DNA of 64,000 bases from ATM1 sp003577165 (GTDB taxonomy: Bacteria > Armatimonadota > Fimbriimonadia > Fimbriimonadales > ATM1), in NCBI GenBank assembly GCA_030263715.1, contig SZPM01000008.1:1-64000 (forward strand), written 5' to 3'. Below are positions 35,478 through 43,843 of this stretch, in pieces (within the stretch, counting starts at the first letter, position 1; each line of letters begins with the position of its first letter). The position numbers and the translations under genes are program-made. A model generated the notes under the pieces. That model made no database searches. It saw only the letters and a list, made by a program, of their open reading frames with translations, and was not told the DNA's origin.

Positions 35478-36917
35478 CTACGACGCCCACTCCACGAACG
35501 ACTTCATGTCCTTCTTCAACTCCGCAAGGCACTTTTCGTGAATGTACATCATGTGCCCGGCCTCGTAGTAGCGCGTCTGAATATGGCTTCGAAGGGACGC
35601 ATCCAAGTCAAGATGGGCCAGCGTGTAGTCTGTAGCGAAGTAGGGGGTCGCAAGGTCGTAGTATCCGCTCGCCACCATCAGCCTCATGTGCGGGTTCTTC
35701 GCGAACGCGATGCGCAGGGCTTCACTCGTGTCCGGATGCCCTTCTTTTCCCGTCTTCCAGTCCCACGGCTCCTCGAAGCCGCCGCCGAGAATGTGGTACT
35801 CCAAATCAGTCTTGAAGCGAAGTTCCCGCCGGACGTAGTCGTTCAGCGCAGAGGTGTACGGCGGTCGAATCGCCGACATGCTCGGATCGTATTCAGGCTC
35901 CGATCCCACAGCTCGCGCATCCATCCCCTTGAACCGGCTGTCCAGTCGGCCAACTGTCCTCCGCTCATGCCGCAACAACTCCTTACAGAACTGCTGGATG
36001 TTCACCCTCGCGTCCGTCCCAGAAACGAACTCCTCCGAAAGCCCAGTGAAGCGACTCACCTGCTCCACCAGTTCCTTCCGCTCCGATGCGGTCAGCCGAT
36101 CCCCCTTGGCGAGCAGGGCGACGTATCGCCCCCCCGCAAAGGCCTCGCATTCGCGCAGCGTCTTCTGTAGGTCGCGCTGAAGGTCTTTGCTCAACGCCTT
36201 GTGGTACCAGGCGGTCGCGCAATAAGTGGGCAAGAACAGCACGTACGGCAAGTCGTTCCCCTTCGTGAAACTCGCCGTTTGGAAATTCAGGACCGAAGAA
36301 ACGAGAACGATCCCGTTGAACGCAATTCCCTTCTCGATTAAGTGTCCGGCAAGGCCCGCCGCTCGCGTCGTGCCGTAACTTTCGCCAACGAGAAATAGCG
36401 GCGAAGTCCACCGCTCATACCTTGTGAGATAGAGCCGGATCACTTGACCGACGGACTGTATGTCTCCGTCGAGATTCCAAAACTTCTTCCCCGTCTCCTT
36501 GTCCGCTGCCCGACTGTAACCAGTCCCAACCGGATCAATGAACACAAGGTCCGTCTCCGTTAGCCACGTATGACGGTTCGCGGCCAACTTGTACGGCGGC
36601 GGCGGCATCGAGCCGTCCTCCAGCATCTGCACGCGCTTCGGGCCGAGCGCACCGAGGTGGAGCCACACGGACGAACTCCCCGGCCCCCCGTTGAAGGAGA
36701 ACATCAGCGGCCGCTTCTTCGTGCCGCCGTCGAGCGTGTACGCGACGAAGAACACGTTGGCTTCGTGCTCCCCGTACTCGGTAACGAGCGGCAAAAAACC
36801 GGCGGTCGCCGTGTATCCGACCTGCTTGCCGCCAACCGACAATTTGTGCCGCGTCACGACCGGCTCGTCGGCTGTCAGGCTCCTTCGCGTCGGCTTCGCT
36901 TCTTGTGTCTCCGGCAT
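35478..36917 (-). CDS. Serine carboxypeptidase-like peptidase (family S10)
   Basis: 479 residues from ATG 36917 (MPETQEAKPTRRS). The alpha/beta-hydrolase S10 marks are visible: FSFNGGPGSSSVWLHLGALG (about 74-93), DLVFIDPVGTGYSRA (about 122-136), the nucleophile GESYGTTRAAGLAGHL (about 179-194), the acid in ASGYYDLATPYFATDY (about 417-432) and the histidine in RYYEAGHMMYIHEK (about 450-463). The family removes C-terminal residues at acidic pH. No signal peptide is evident from the chosen start, unlike most bacterial members, so either it is cytoplasmic or the start lies elsewhere; the upstream extension is not hydrophobic. It lies 25 bases before the DapL-type gene and 52 after the GNAT gene. 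Confidence 0.9.
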   Translation of the reverse strand: MPETQEAKPTRRSLTADEPVVTRHKLSVGGKQVGYTATAGFLPLVTEYGEHEANVFFVAYTLDGGTKKRPLMFSFNGGPGSSSVWLHLGALGPKRVQMLEDGSMPPPPYKLAANRHTWLTETDLVFIDPVGTGYSRAADKETGKKFWNLDGDIQSVGQVIRLYLTRYERWTSPLFLVGESYGTTRAAGLAGHLIEKGIAFNGIVLVSSVLNFQTASFTKGNDLPYVLFLPTYCATAWYHKALSKDLQRDLQKTLRECEAFAGGRYVALLAKGDRLTASERKELVEQVSRFTGLSEEFVSGTDARVNIQQFCKELLRHERRTVGRLDSRFKGMDARAVGSEPEYDPSMSAIRPPYTSALNDYVRRELRFKTDLEYHILGGGFEEPWDWKTGKEGHPDTSEALRIAFAKNPHMRLMVASGYYDLATPYFATDYTLAHLDLDASLRSHIQTRYYEAGHMMYIHEKCLAELKKDMKSFVEWAS

Positions 36918-36969
36918 GCCCCAGTCTAACTCACACCGCGCGCCGGGCGCACACTCCGCAGATCGCGCT

Positions 36970-37401
36970 TCAACTCGAAGAACCCGCACCAGCGCACGTC
37001 GCGCGCAGCGCCTCGAAGTTCCGAACGCACGCGCCCGACACGCCCTTCATCCCCACCCGAGCGTAGAACGGCTGAAGCGACGCGTCGCATAGCAGATCTG
37101 CGCCGTAGAGCTGTTGACACTGCTCAAGCAGCAGAAGCATCAATCGCGTGCCGATTCCCTTTCCGCGATAACCTTTGCGAACCTCCAACATCGGCACGTA
37201 AGCAAAGAGCACGCCATCCGAGATCGCGTAGCCGACTCCAATGACTAACCCGGTTTCTTCCTCGACCGCCAGCGACACGAAACTGCTGGCGTCAAGCGCG
37301 CGCAACAACACGCGACCAGGCACCCGACAGGCCCATCCCTCGCAGAAACCCTCCAAGTGGTTCGCAGCGATTCCGTCCAAAGATGATTGATAACGTATCA
37401 C
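36970..37401 (-). CDS. GNAT family N-acetyltransferase
   Basis: 143 residues from GTG 37401, which overlaps the ubiD stop (GTGA) and is the most economical start; an ATG six codons upstream (37419) is possible. The GNAT acetyl-CoA pyrophosphate loop is visible as VRKGYRGKGIGTRLM (about 79-93, with the Arg/Gly-x-Gly-x-Gly pattern), preceded by beta strand FAYVPMLEV. The C-terminal half has QPFYARVGMKGV, the family's end-of-fold Phe-Tyr-x-x-x-Gly pattern. It acetylates an unknown amine substrate or protein. Translationally coupled to ubiD in all probability. The last ten residues are Cys/Gly/Ser-rich. Confidence 0.85.
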   Translation of the reverse strand: MIRYQSSLDGIAANHLEGFCEGWACRVPGRVLLRALDASSFVSLAVEEETGLVIGVGYAISDGVLFAYVPMLEVRKGYRGKGIGTRLMLLLLEQCQQLYGADLLCDASLQPFYARVGMKGVSGACVRNFEALRATCAGAGSSS

Positions 37402-38846
37402 AGTCCCAACTCCGGCCATAGTGCGTCGATTCTCTTCTTCACACTGTCCGACATCGTAATGAGCCTCGGCCACTCGCGCGGATATCCCTCGCTTGCCCAC
37501 TTGTGAGTGCAGTCGAACCCGATCTTCCCACCGAATCCGACGAGATTCGAGGCGTGATCCAACTGATCCAACGGCCCCTGCACGACGAGGGAGTCCCTCT
37601 TCGGATCGCAATTCGCGCCGATTCGGAACAGCACATCTCTCAAGTCATGAACATCAACGTCCTCATCGAAGACGAAGATGAACTTCGTGAACATCAGTTG
37701 CCCCAGGCCCCACAGCGCGTTCATGACCTTAAACGCGTGTCCAGGGTATCGCTTCTTGATCTTCACGAACGCCATGTTGTGGAAGCACGCTTCGACGGGA
37801 AGGTGCATGTCGAGCAGTTCCGGCACCACGAGTCGCACGAGCGGTAGAAATATCCTCTCCACCGCCTGACCCATGAAACCGTCCTCCATCGGCGGAATTC
37901 CCACAATCGTCGCGGGATAAACCGGCCTCTGCCTCATCGTAATCGCGCTGACGTGAAACACCGGGAACATGTCAGCAAGTGAGTAGTAGCCCGTGTGATC
38001 TCCGAACGGCCCTTCGACGCGCAGTTCGTTCGGGTCCACCACGCCTTCGAGGACGATCTCCGCGTCCGCAGGCACCCACACGTCCACCGTCTTCGCCTTG
38101 ACGAGCCGAACCGGCTCATGCCGCAAGAAACCCGCGAACATCATCTCGTCGATGCTCGGCGGCAGCGGCGCAATCGCGCTGAAAGTGTATACCGGATCCC
38201 CCCCCAACACCACGCACGCCTCGATCTTCGACTTCTTCTCCGCCGCGCGGCGAGCGTGCTCCGCGCCAACTTTGTGCATCTGCCAATGCATGGCCGTCGT
38301 GTTTCGATCGAACACCTGGATTCGATACATCCCGACGTTTCGCTTGCCCGTCAGCGGGTCGTGGGTGAACACCATCGGCAGCGTGATGAACGGGCCGCCG
38401 TCCTCCGGCCAGCACTTGAGAACCGGAAGCCTCGTCAGGTCCACGTCCTTGCCCGTTAGCACGATCTCCTGCGCGATGCCGCCGTCCACCTTGCGCGGGG
38501 GGGATTTTGCAAACCTTCCGAGTTTCGAAAGCGCGCGCAGTTTGTCGAGCGCCCCCACCGGCACCTCCGGTTTGAGCAGGCTCTCCAGTTCAAGTGCGAT
38601 CTCCTCGACGTCCCCGACTCCGAGCGCCATGCTCATCCGCTTGCGCGAACCAAATGCGTTAATCGCGACTGGAATGTCGCTTCCGATCGGGTTCTCGATG
38701 AGCAGCGCAGGCCCACCCCCCGGCATCTTCATGCAGCGGTCGGCGACCTCCGTAATCTCTAATTCCGGACTCAGAGGTACCGGAACGCGCTTCAGCTCTC
38801 CTGCCCGTTCGAGAGCGCGGAGGAAATCTTGGAAGTCGGAGTACAT
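37398..38846 (-). CDS. UbiD family decarboxylase (prenylated-FMN dependent)
   Basis: 482 residues, the normal UbiD length. UbiD enzymes decarboxylate aromatic or alpha,beta-unsaturated acids with prenylated FMN made by UbiX; in bacteria the usual job is the 4-hydroxy-3-polyprenylbenzoate step in ubiquinone or the menaquinone futalosine route. Markers: DFLRALERAGELKRV at the N-terminus, GPALLIENPIG, FGSRKRMSMALGV, MYRIQVFDRNTTAMHWQMHK (about 174-193; the Mn/FMN site), EGPFGDHTGYYSLADMFPVF (about 281-300) and EACFHNMAFVKIKKRYPGHA. A UbiX gene is not in the window, so the cofactor must be supplied in trans. The quinone pathway is the likeliest context but is not shown here. Confidence 0.93.
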   Translation of the reverse strand: MYSDFQDFLRALERAGELKRVPVPLSPELEITEVADRCMKMPGGGPALLIENPIGSDIPVAINAFGSRKRMSMALGVGDVEEIALELESLLKPEVPVGALDKLRALSKLGRFAKSPPRKVDGGIAQEIVLTGKDVDLTRLPVLKCWPEDGGPFITLPMVFTHDPLTGKRNVGMYRIQVFDRNTTAMHWQMHKVGAEHARRAAEKKSKIEACVVLGGDPVYTFSAIAPLPPSIDEMMFAGFLRHEPVRLVKAKTVDVWVPADAEIVLEGVVDPNELRVEGPFGDHTGYYSLADMFPVFHVSAITMRQRPVYPATIVGIPPMEDGFMGQAVERIFLPLVRLVVPELLDMHLPVEACFHNMAFVKIKKRYPGHAFKVMNALWGLGQLMFTKFIFVFDEDVDVHDLRDVLFRIGANCDPKRDSLVVQGPLDQLDHASNLVGFGGKIGFDCTHKWASEGYPREWPRLITMSDSVKKRIDALWPELGL

Positions 38847-38900
38847 CGCGCCCGGATTATGGCGCGGCGCACCCCGTGACCCCCATCGAAGCGCCCGCCG

Positions 38901-39215
38901 CTACCGAATCCAAATCGTGAGGTGGTACGCGAACACGAGACCAAGAAGCACGTTGCCACCGAACATCACCCGCGCCGTCAGCGGCTTGCACCACAGTTTG
39001 ACCGCCATGCAGCACACCAGCAGCGTGATGCTCAGTTTTGCGAATTCGAACAGTCCCCACGGCACGAAGTAGGCAAGCGCCGGGTTCGCCTCTTTGGCTC
39101 CGACCGCGAACGCCGCCAGGGTGAGCCCGAGGTCCGCGAGGCTCAAGAGCGCGTACAGGACGATGCTGCCGGGGACCGGCGCCCGCACCGCCTCATCCCG
39201 ATCCAAGGTGCACAT
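38901..39215 (-). CDS. DUF5658-like small membrane protein
   Basis: 104 residues from ATG 39215. Three hydrophobic segments are evident (about 18-38, 46-70 and 80-100), with charged AKEANPALAYFVPWG between the first and second. The NPxxxxF-like turn and three-segment plan fit the DUF5658 family, whose role is unknown. The same frame is open much further upstream only because the 21-bp repeats there contain no stop; that extension is low-complexity (MCTGLSPGGMRLAHKRVG twice) and is not taken as coding. It is an isolated gene downstream of the repeat tract. Confidence 0.7.
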   Translation of the reverse strand: MCTLDRDEAVRAPVPGSIVLYALLSLADLGLTLAAFAVGAKEANPALAYFVPWGLFEFAKLSITLLVCCMAVKLWCKPLTARVMFGGNVLLGLVFAYHLTIWIR

Positions 39216-39329
39216 AACCCTACGCCAATTTCGATTCCACCCCGGCCCGCCCCCTGAGCCAGGAACCTTGCGGGCAATCCCTTTGCCGCGCCGCCAGCAT
39301 GGCCTTGGACTTCGACCCACAGGATCCGG

Positions 39330-39539
39330 CCTCCAGCACACGTGAGTTAGCCTCAAGCACACCTGAGCTAGCCTCAAGCACACGTGATCTAGCCTCAAGC
39401 ACATGTGGTCTGGCCCCACGCGCTTGTGGGCTAGCCGCATCCCCCCAGGGGAGAGGCCCGTGCACATGGGGGTGAGCCCCACGCGCTTGTGGGCTAGCCG
39501 CATCCCCCCAGGGGAGAGGCCCGTGCACATGGGGGTGAG
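39330..39539. repeat. 21-bp-periodic tandem repeat tract (ten units)
   Basis: Ten contiguous 21-base units. The first four (39330-39413) are near-identical variants of CCTCAAGCACACGTGATCTAG, each carrying a 6-bp palindrome at the same place (CACGTG or ACATGT). The remaining six are two identical 63-base blocks (39414-39476 and 39477-39539), each made of three 21-base subunits that begin CCCCACGCGCTTGTGGG, CCGCATCCCCCCAGGGG and GCCCGTGCACATGGGGG; all contain small inverted repeats. A partial further unit follows to about 39556. There are no spacers, so this is not CRISPR. The tract lies in the 413-base gap between the flagellin and DUF5658 genes (39216-39628); the first 114 bases of that gap hold nothing I recognise. 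Confidence 0.9.
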
Positions 39540-39556
39540 CCCCGCGTGCTTGGCCC

Positions 39557-39595
39557 AAAGAAAAAAGGACGGGGGGCCCGAATCCCGGGCCCCCC
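39557..39595 (-). terminator. Rho-independent terminator of flagellin 1
   Basis: A 10-bp all-GC stem (39571-39580 with 39586-39595, 5-base loop) followed, reading leftward, by four bases and then six T residues (complement of AAAAAA at 39561-39566). It ends the leftward flagellin transcript before the 21-bp repeat tract. Confidence 0.85.
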
Positions 39596-39628
39596 TCGCC
39601 TCGATTACCCCTATTCGAGCGAAGTTGT

Positions 39629-41068
39629 CTATCGCAGAAGCGAGAGAACCGCTTGGGGCGATGCGTTCGCCTGCGCGAGAACCGCCAAACCACTCTGCTG
39701 TAGGATCTGCAGCTTCGTGAAGTTGGTGATCTCGTTTGCCATGTCGACGTCGCGGATCGAACTTTCCGTCGCGATGAGGTTTTCGCGAGTCACGCCGAGC
39801 GATCGGATGTTGCTTTCCAGAATGTTGCGCTGGAAGTTACCGATGTCGCCGCGGGTTCGTGCGACCTGCGAGATCGCAGCGTCGATGATTTGAAGAGCGT
39901 CCTGCACCCCGCTTGCGGACGTCACGTCGATCGTCGCGAGCGTCTGACCGGCGATTACGCCGACGCCGAGCTGACTCGTCATCATGTTGTTCAGCGACAG
40001 GCTCACGGTCTGACCCGCATTTGCCCCGATCTGGAATGACGCTTGACCCACTTCGATTCGACCCACTGCAGCCGCGGCGCCAACGACGTTCCCTTGTTCG
40101 GTCAACACGACCGCGTTTCCATAGTTATCCGTCATTCTCAGACCACTTTCGCCGTTCCGCCCGCCGGTGAAGGTGGCGGACTGCACGCCGTTCGAGGTCG
40201 TCACGGTAACGGTCGCGATCGCGTCTTGGCCGGAATCCGTCGCGTTGCCGGCGGTGTTCAAGACTCCTGCGGTGTCCGTGAAACTGATGGTCGCATTGCT
40301 GCCATAGCGAGCGCTGGTCATCGTCACGCTGGTTCCGTCGAAGCCAAAGTTGACGCCGGTGGTGTTGGACTGCTGGTTGAATCGGACGATCAGTTCTTGC
40401 AGGGTCTCTGTTCCGTCCGTCGAGAAGGTGTACCCGTTGACGACGAACGTGCTGGCTCCGATGATCGAGTTGAGTCCGCTCGCGGAGAGGTCAACGGATC
40501 CTGTGATCATGGCGCGCTCCGCAGCCTGCGTCACCTGAACGGTCACGGTGCCGTTCGTGTTGACTGCATAACTGGCGAAGGTGCCGCCGATCTGGATCGC
40601 GTCGTAGTTCGCCGCGTCGGTCACCGTCGAGGTGATGCCGGCAGAGCCATCGAGGAGTTTCTTCACTCCGAACGTCGTCTGCTGGGAGATTCGGTTGATG
40701 GATTCGAGGATCTTGTAGATCTGGTTCTGGTTGGCCTGGATCGCTTGTGCGTCGAGGGCGCCGGTGTTACCGCTGGCGACCGCGAGTTTGCGAGCGTCCT
40801 TGAGAAGTCGTGCGACTTCCTCGAGCGCGCCTTCGGCGGTCTTCGCATAGTTGACCGCGTCCTGGTTGTTCTGGATCGCCTGCTCGAGGCCGGCAATCTG
40901 CGCCCGGAAGTTCTCGGAAATGATCAGACCGGCTGGATCGTCAGCACCCGTGACGATTCGAAGGCCGGTGGAGAGTCGGGTAACGGACTTGCCGAATTCA
41001 TCGGCCGTCCTGCCAACGTTTCGAAGCGCGTTGAGCGCTCCAAGGTTCGTGTTCACACGGAACGACAT
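39629..41068 (-). CDS. Flagellin (copy 1)
   Basis: 479 residues. The conserved D0/D1 ends are intact: MSFRVNTNLGALNALRNVGR, then RLSTGLRIVTGADDPAGLII (about 33-52) at the N-terminus, and ARTRGDIGNFQRNILESNIR with IRDVDMANEITNFTKLQILQ and a final QANASPQAVLSLLR. The middle (about 150-350) is Thr/Ser/Asn/Gly-rich beta sequence of the D2/D3 type. It is exported by the flagellar type III system and polymerises into the filament. AAGGAGG lies just upstream of the ATG. A second flagellin of 477 residues is encoded at 52918 and is very similar, including much of the middle domain. No chaperone or cap gene is adjacent. The stop is followed by a strong terminator. Confidence 0.97.
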   Translation of the reverse strand: MSFRVNTNLGALNALRNVGRTADEFGKSVTRLSTGLRIVTGADDPAGLIISENFRAQIAGLEQAIQNNQDAVNYAKTAEGALEEVARLLKDARKLAVASGNTGALDAQAIQANQNQIYKILESINRISQQTTFGVKKLLDGSAGITSTVTDAANYDAIQIGGTFASYAVNTNGTVTVQVTQAAERAMITGSVDLSASGLNSIIGASTFVVNGYTFSTDGTETLQELIVRFNQQSNTTGVNFGFDGTSVTMTSARYGSNATISFTDTAGVLNTAGNATDSGQDAIATVTVTTSNGVQSATFTGGRNGESGLRMTDNYGNAVVLTEQGNVVGAAAAVGRIEVGQASFQIGANAGQTVSLSLNNMMTSQLGVGVIAGQTLATIDVTSASGVQDALQIIDAAISQVARTRGDIGNFQRNILESNIRSLGVTRENLIATESSIRDVDMANEITNFTKLQILQQSGLAVLAQANASPQAVLSLLR

Positions 41069-41205
41069 AGTCTCCTCCTTGATTCAGGTGTTCGAGGCAC
41101 GTCCCTTCGGGGGCTGCCCTGTTTTGGGAAGCCGAGCGCCGATCCGTGGCGACCCGAGATTCCTACCGGGCTTATTCCTGCTTGACCTACCAGGTTTTCC
41201 AAGCA

Positions 41206-41221
41206 AAATTACTGGGTTTGG
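41206..41221 (-). promoter_or_regulatory. Motif shared upstream of both flagellin genes (copy 1)
   Basis: Reading leftward, CCAAACCCAGTAATTT lies 137 bases before the flagellin 1 start. A near copy, CCAAAACCCAGCAATTT, lies 114 bases before flagellin 2. It does not match sigma-28 or sigma-54 consensus by eye. It could be a regulator site or part of a common leader. Confidence 0.4.
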
Positions 41222-41291
41222 CGTCCCCCGGCAATTTCCTCGGCTGGTGAGGCTAACAGGACCCAGGCCCGCCCGGGGCGAACCCAAAGGG

Positions 41292-42671
41292 GTGCGCGAG
41301 ATCATCGAGCCCTTCCGGATCAAGTCCGTCGAACCCATCCGCTTTACGACTGTCGAGGAGAGACGGAGGATCCTCGAAGAGGCGCACTTCAACCCCTTCC
41401 TCATCCACGCCGACGACATCCTGATCGACCTCCTCACCGACAGCGGCACCAGCGCCATGAGCGCCCAGCAATGGGGCGCCATGATGGTCGGCGACGAGAG
41501 TTACGCCGGCAGCAAGAGTTACTTTCGCTTTGAGCAGACCGTTCAGGACATCACCGGCCTGCGCCACATCATCCCCGTCCACCAGGGACGCGCAGCCGAA
41601 CGGCTCCTCTTCAGCCTGATCGGTGGCCCCGACAAGCACATCCCGAACAACAACCACTTCGACACGACAAGGGCCAACATCGAATACAGCGGCGCCACCG
41701 CTGACGACCTCGTAATCGACGAAGCCACCAACCTTGACTCGACGCACCCCTTCAAAGGCAACCTCGACGACAAGAAACTCAAGGCGTACATCGAGGAGCA
41801 CTCGCCGAACCGCATCCCCGCGATCATGCTCACCGTCACGAACAACGCGGGTGGGGGGCAGCCCGTGAGCATGGCCAACATCCGGCAAGTCTCACAAATC
41901 GCTCGAGAGTTCGGTATCCCCTTCTTCCTCGACGCATGCCGATTCGCTGAAAACGCTTACTTCATCAAACTCCGCGAGCCGGGCTACGAACACCGAACCC
42001 CACGTGAAATCGCGCAAGAGATGTTCTCTTACTGCGACGGCGCGACCATGTCCGCCAAAAAAGACGCGTTTGGCAACATTGGAGGATTTCTTGCGCTGAA
42101 CGACGACTCGCTCGCCGAGCGCGCCCGCAACCTGCTCATCCTCACGGAAGGCTTTCTCACTTACGGCGGGCTCGCGGGACGGGACCTCGAAGCCCTCGCC
42201 GTCGGCCTCGAAGAGGTGCTCGACGAGCACTACTTAGAATATCGCTTGGCCTGCACCCGCTACCTCGGCGACAAGATGAACGAGGCGGGCATTGCCATCG
42301 TGCAGCCGCCCGGCGGCCACGCCGTCTACCTCGATGCGAAGCGCTTCTACCCCCACATCCCGCCGCACCAGTACCCAGGTCAAAGGCTGGTCGTCGAACT
42401 GTTCGCCGTCGGCGGCATCCGCTCCGTCGAGATCGGATCAGTGATGTTCGGAAAGCGCGATCCGGAAACCGGCCTGGAGTCTCCGGCCAAGAACGAACTC
42501 GTTCGACTCGCCCTGCCCCGTCGCGTCTACACCCAGTCCCACGTTAACTACGTGGCCGAGGTCATCCGCGAGGCCCACGCACACCGGGACGCGGCGACCG
42601 GGTTCAGGATCACCAAGCAGCCCCAGTTCCTCCGTCACTTCACGGCCCACTTCGAACCGCTCCCGAATTGA
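41292..42671 (+). CDS. Beta-eliminating lyase, tryptophanase / tyrosine phenol-lyase family
   Basis: 459 residues from GTG 41292 (VREIIEPFRIKSVEPIRF), matching the usual family start; the frame is open far upstream but that region is the flagellin control region. Markers: FNPFLIHADDILIDLLTDSG (about 35-54), MVGDESYAGSKSYFRFE (about 68-84), IIPVHQGRAAERLLF (about 94-108), HIPNNNHFDTTRANIE, MLTVTNNAGGGQPVSMANI, FFLDACRFAENAYFI (about 216-230) and the PLP lysine in GATMSAKKDAFGNIGG (about 252-267). The enzymes cleave tryptophan to indole, or tyrosine to phenol, plus pyruvate and ammonia. I cannot separate the two specificities by eye. No tryptophan permease or leader peptide gene is adjacent. 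Confidence 0.9.
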   Translation: MREIIEPFRIKSVEPIRFTTVEERRRILEEAHFNPFLIHADDILIDLLTDSGTSAMSAQQWGAMMVGDESYAGSKSYFRFEQTVQDITGLRHIIPVHQGRAAERLLFSLIGGPDKHIPNNNHFDTTRANIEYSGATADDLVIDEATNLDSTHPFKGNLDDKKLKAYIEEHSPNRIPAIMLTVTNNAGGGQPVSMANIRQVSQIAREFGIPFFLDACRFAENAYFIKLREPGYEHRTPREIAQEMFSYCDGATMSAKKDAFGNIGGFLALNDDSLAERARNLLILTEGFLTYGGLAGRDLEALAVGLEEVLDEHYLEYRLACTRYLGDKMNEAGIAIVQPPGGHAVYLDAKRFYPHIPPHQYPGQRLVVELFAVGGIRSVEIGSVMFGKRDPETGLESPAKNELVRLALPRRVYTQSHVNYVAEVIREAHAHRDAATGFRITKQPQFLRHFTAHFEPLPN

Positions 42672-42721
42672 CCGGCCGCCTTGCAGTCTTAGCCCGGATC
42701 TGAGCGTATAGTAATGGACTC

Positions 42722-43840
42722 ATGATCCTCTGGCAGATCCTCGCCATCCTCCTGACCTTTACAGTGGTCGTCAGCGTCCACGAACTCGGCCACTACTGGT
42801 TCGCGCGGTGGAAGAAGATGGACGTCGAGGAGTTCTGCCTTCTCGGTCTCCCCGCGGGCAAGAAGTTCGTCCTCTGGCAGAACGAGCATGGCACTAAGTT
42901 CACGATCCATCCCTTCGTGCCTCTCGGCGGCTTCGTGAAGATCAAAGGGATGGAGCCGAAGTCCGACGGCAGCGAGACGACAATCCCCAACGGATTTTAT
43001 GCAGCGGGCCTCGGTGCCAGGGCCCTTGTACTGTTCGCCGGCCCCCTCTTCAGTTACCTCGGCGGCTTTGCGCTCTTCGTCATCGCCTACGCATCCTTCG
43101 GCCGCCCGGAGCCCAGTTCTGAGCCGGTTGTGGCAAACCTCCTTGAGGATTCGGCCGCACAGAAAGCGGGCATGCAAGCGGGCGACCGCATCCTTGCCGT
43201 AGATGGCAAGCCGGTGCAGAAATTCGCAGAGGTCAAGTACATCGTACAAGACAAAGCCCATGTCCCCGTCCGGCTGTCCGTGCTTCGCGGGCAACAGAAC
43301 GTCGAATTGTCTGTGACGCCACAGCCTTCCCGCGAAGTGATGGAAGTCATAGACGAGAAAGGTGGCCTCGTCCTCGATAATTCGGGTAACCCAGTGCTCC
43401 GCACCGTCGGTCTCTTGGGCGTCGAAGTGGCTGTGACGTACAAGCCAGTCCCGCTGGGCGAGGCCGTGAGCGATGCTTGGTCCGTGTCCTGGGGCATCGT
43501 AGCGGGCAGCGTGCGCGTCCTGACGCGACCCAAGGAACTAAAGGAGAGCGCGGGGGGGCCGATCGCAATCGTAAGAGAGACCGGCAAAGCCGCGGACCGA
43601 GGGTTCTTCAACCTCATCATCGTCGCCGCCTTCATCAGCGTGTCCCTCGGCTTCGTAAACCTCCTCCCCATCCCGCCATTCGACGGCGGGCAACTGCTCA
43701 TCGTGGGCATCGAGGCTCTCAGGCGAGGAAGACGCCTTCCCCTGAGAGTTCAGGAGAACATCTTCAAGTTGGGGTTCGCCGTCATCCTGCTGATGTTCGT
43801 CAGCGTGATGTGGCTCGACATCGGCCGGCTCTTTCGCTAA
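42722..43840 (+). CDS. Site-2 (M50) intramembrane metalloprotease, RseP type
   Basis: 372 residues. The first membrane segment holds the zinc motif HELGH at residues 20-24, and the second motif NLLPIPPFDGGQLL (about 318-331) supplies the metal-binding Asp. Between them are a PDZ domain (about 130-200; QKAGMQAGDRILAVDGKPVQ) and a second periplasmic region. Four membrane segments are expected, as in RseP. Family members cut a membrane-bound anti-sigma factor or signal peptide remnants after a first periplasmic cleavage. An anti-sigma-like gene does occur in the window (59286-60191), but it is 16 kb away and any pairing is speculation. It starts 50 bases after the lyase gene, with the dxr/cdsA genes often seen beside rseP absent. 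Confidence 0.95.
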   Translation: MILWQILAILLTFTVVVSVHELGHYWFARWKKMDVEEFCLLGLPAGKKFVLWQNEHGTKFTIHPFVPLGGFVKIKGMEPKSDGSETTIPNGFYAAGLGARALVLFAGPLFSYLGGFALFVIAYASFGRPEPSSEPVVANLLEDSAAQKAGMQAGDRILAVDGKPVQKFAEVKYIVQDKAHVPVRLSVLRGQQNVELSVTPQPSREVMEVIDEKGGLVLDNSGNPVLRTVGLLGVEVAVTYKPVPLGEAVSDAWSVSWGIVAGSVRVLTRPKELKESAGGPIAIVRETGKAADRGFFNLIIVAAFISVSLGFVNLLPIPPFDGGQLLIVGIEALRRGRRLPLRVQENIFKLGFAVILLMFVSVMWLDIGRLFR

Positions 43841-43843
43841 CGG

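Noticed and set aside
39330..39539. Possible CRISPR array
   Set aside because: Units are contiguous without spacers, and no cas genes are present.
39403..39693. Open frames running through the 21-bp repeat tract on both strands
   Set aside because: They are open only because the repeat period is a multiple of three; the products are low-complexity and lack ribosome sites, and the DUF5658 gene has its own ATG at 39215.
40043..41185. Long open frame opposite flagellin 1 (380 codons)
   Set aside because: It is the shadow of the flagellin gene, caused by its biased codon use.
41069..41291. c-di-GMP riboswitch in the flagellin 1 leader
   Set aside because: The conserved GEMM tetraloop and receptor pattern could not be matched by eye.
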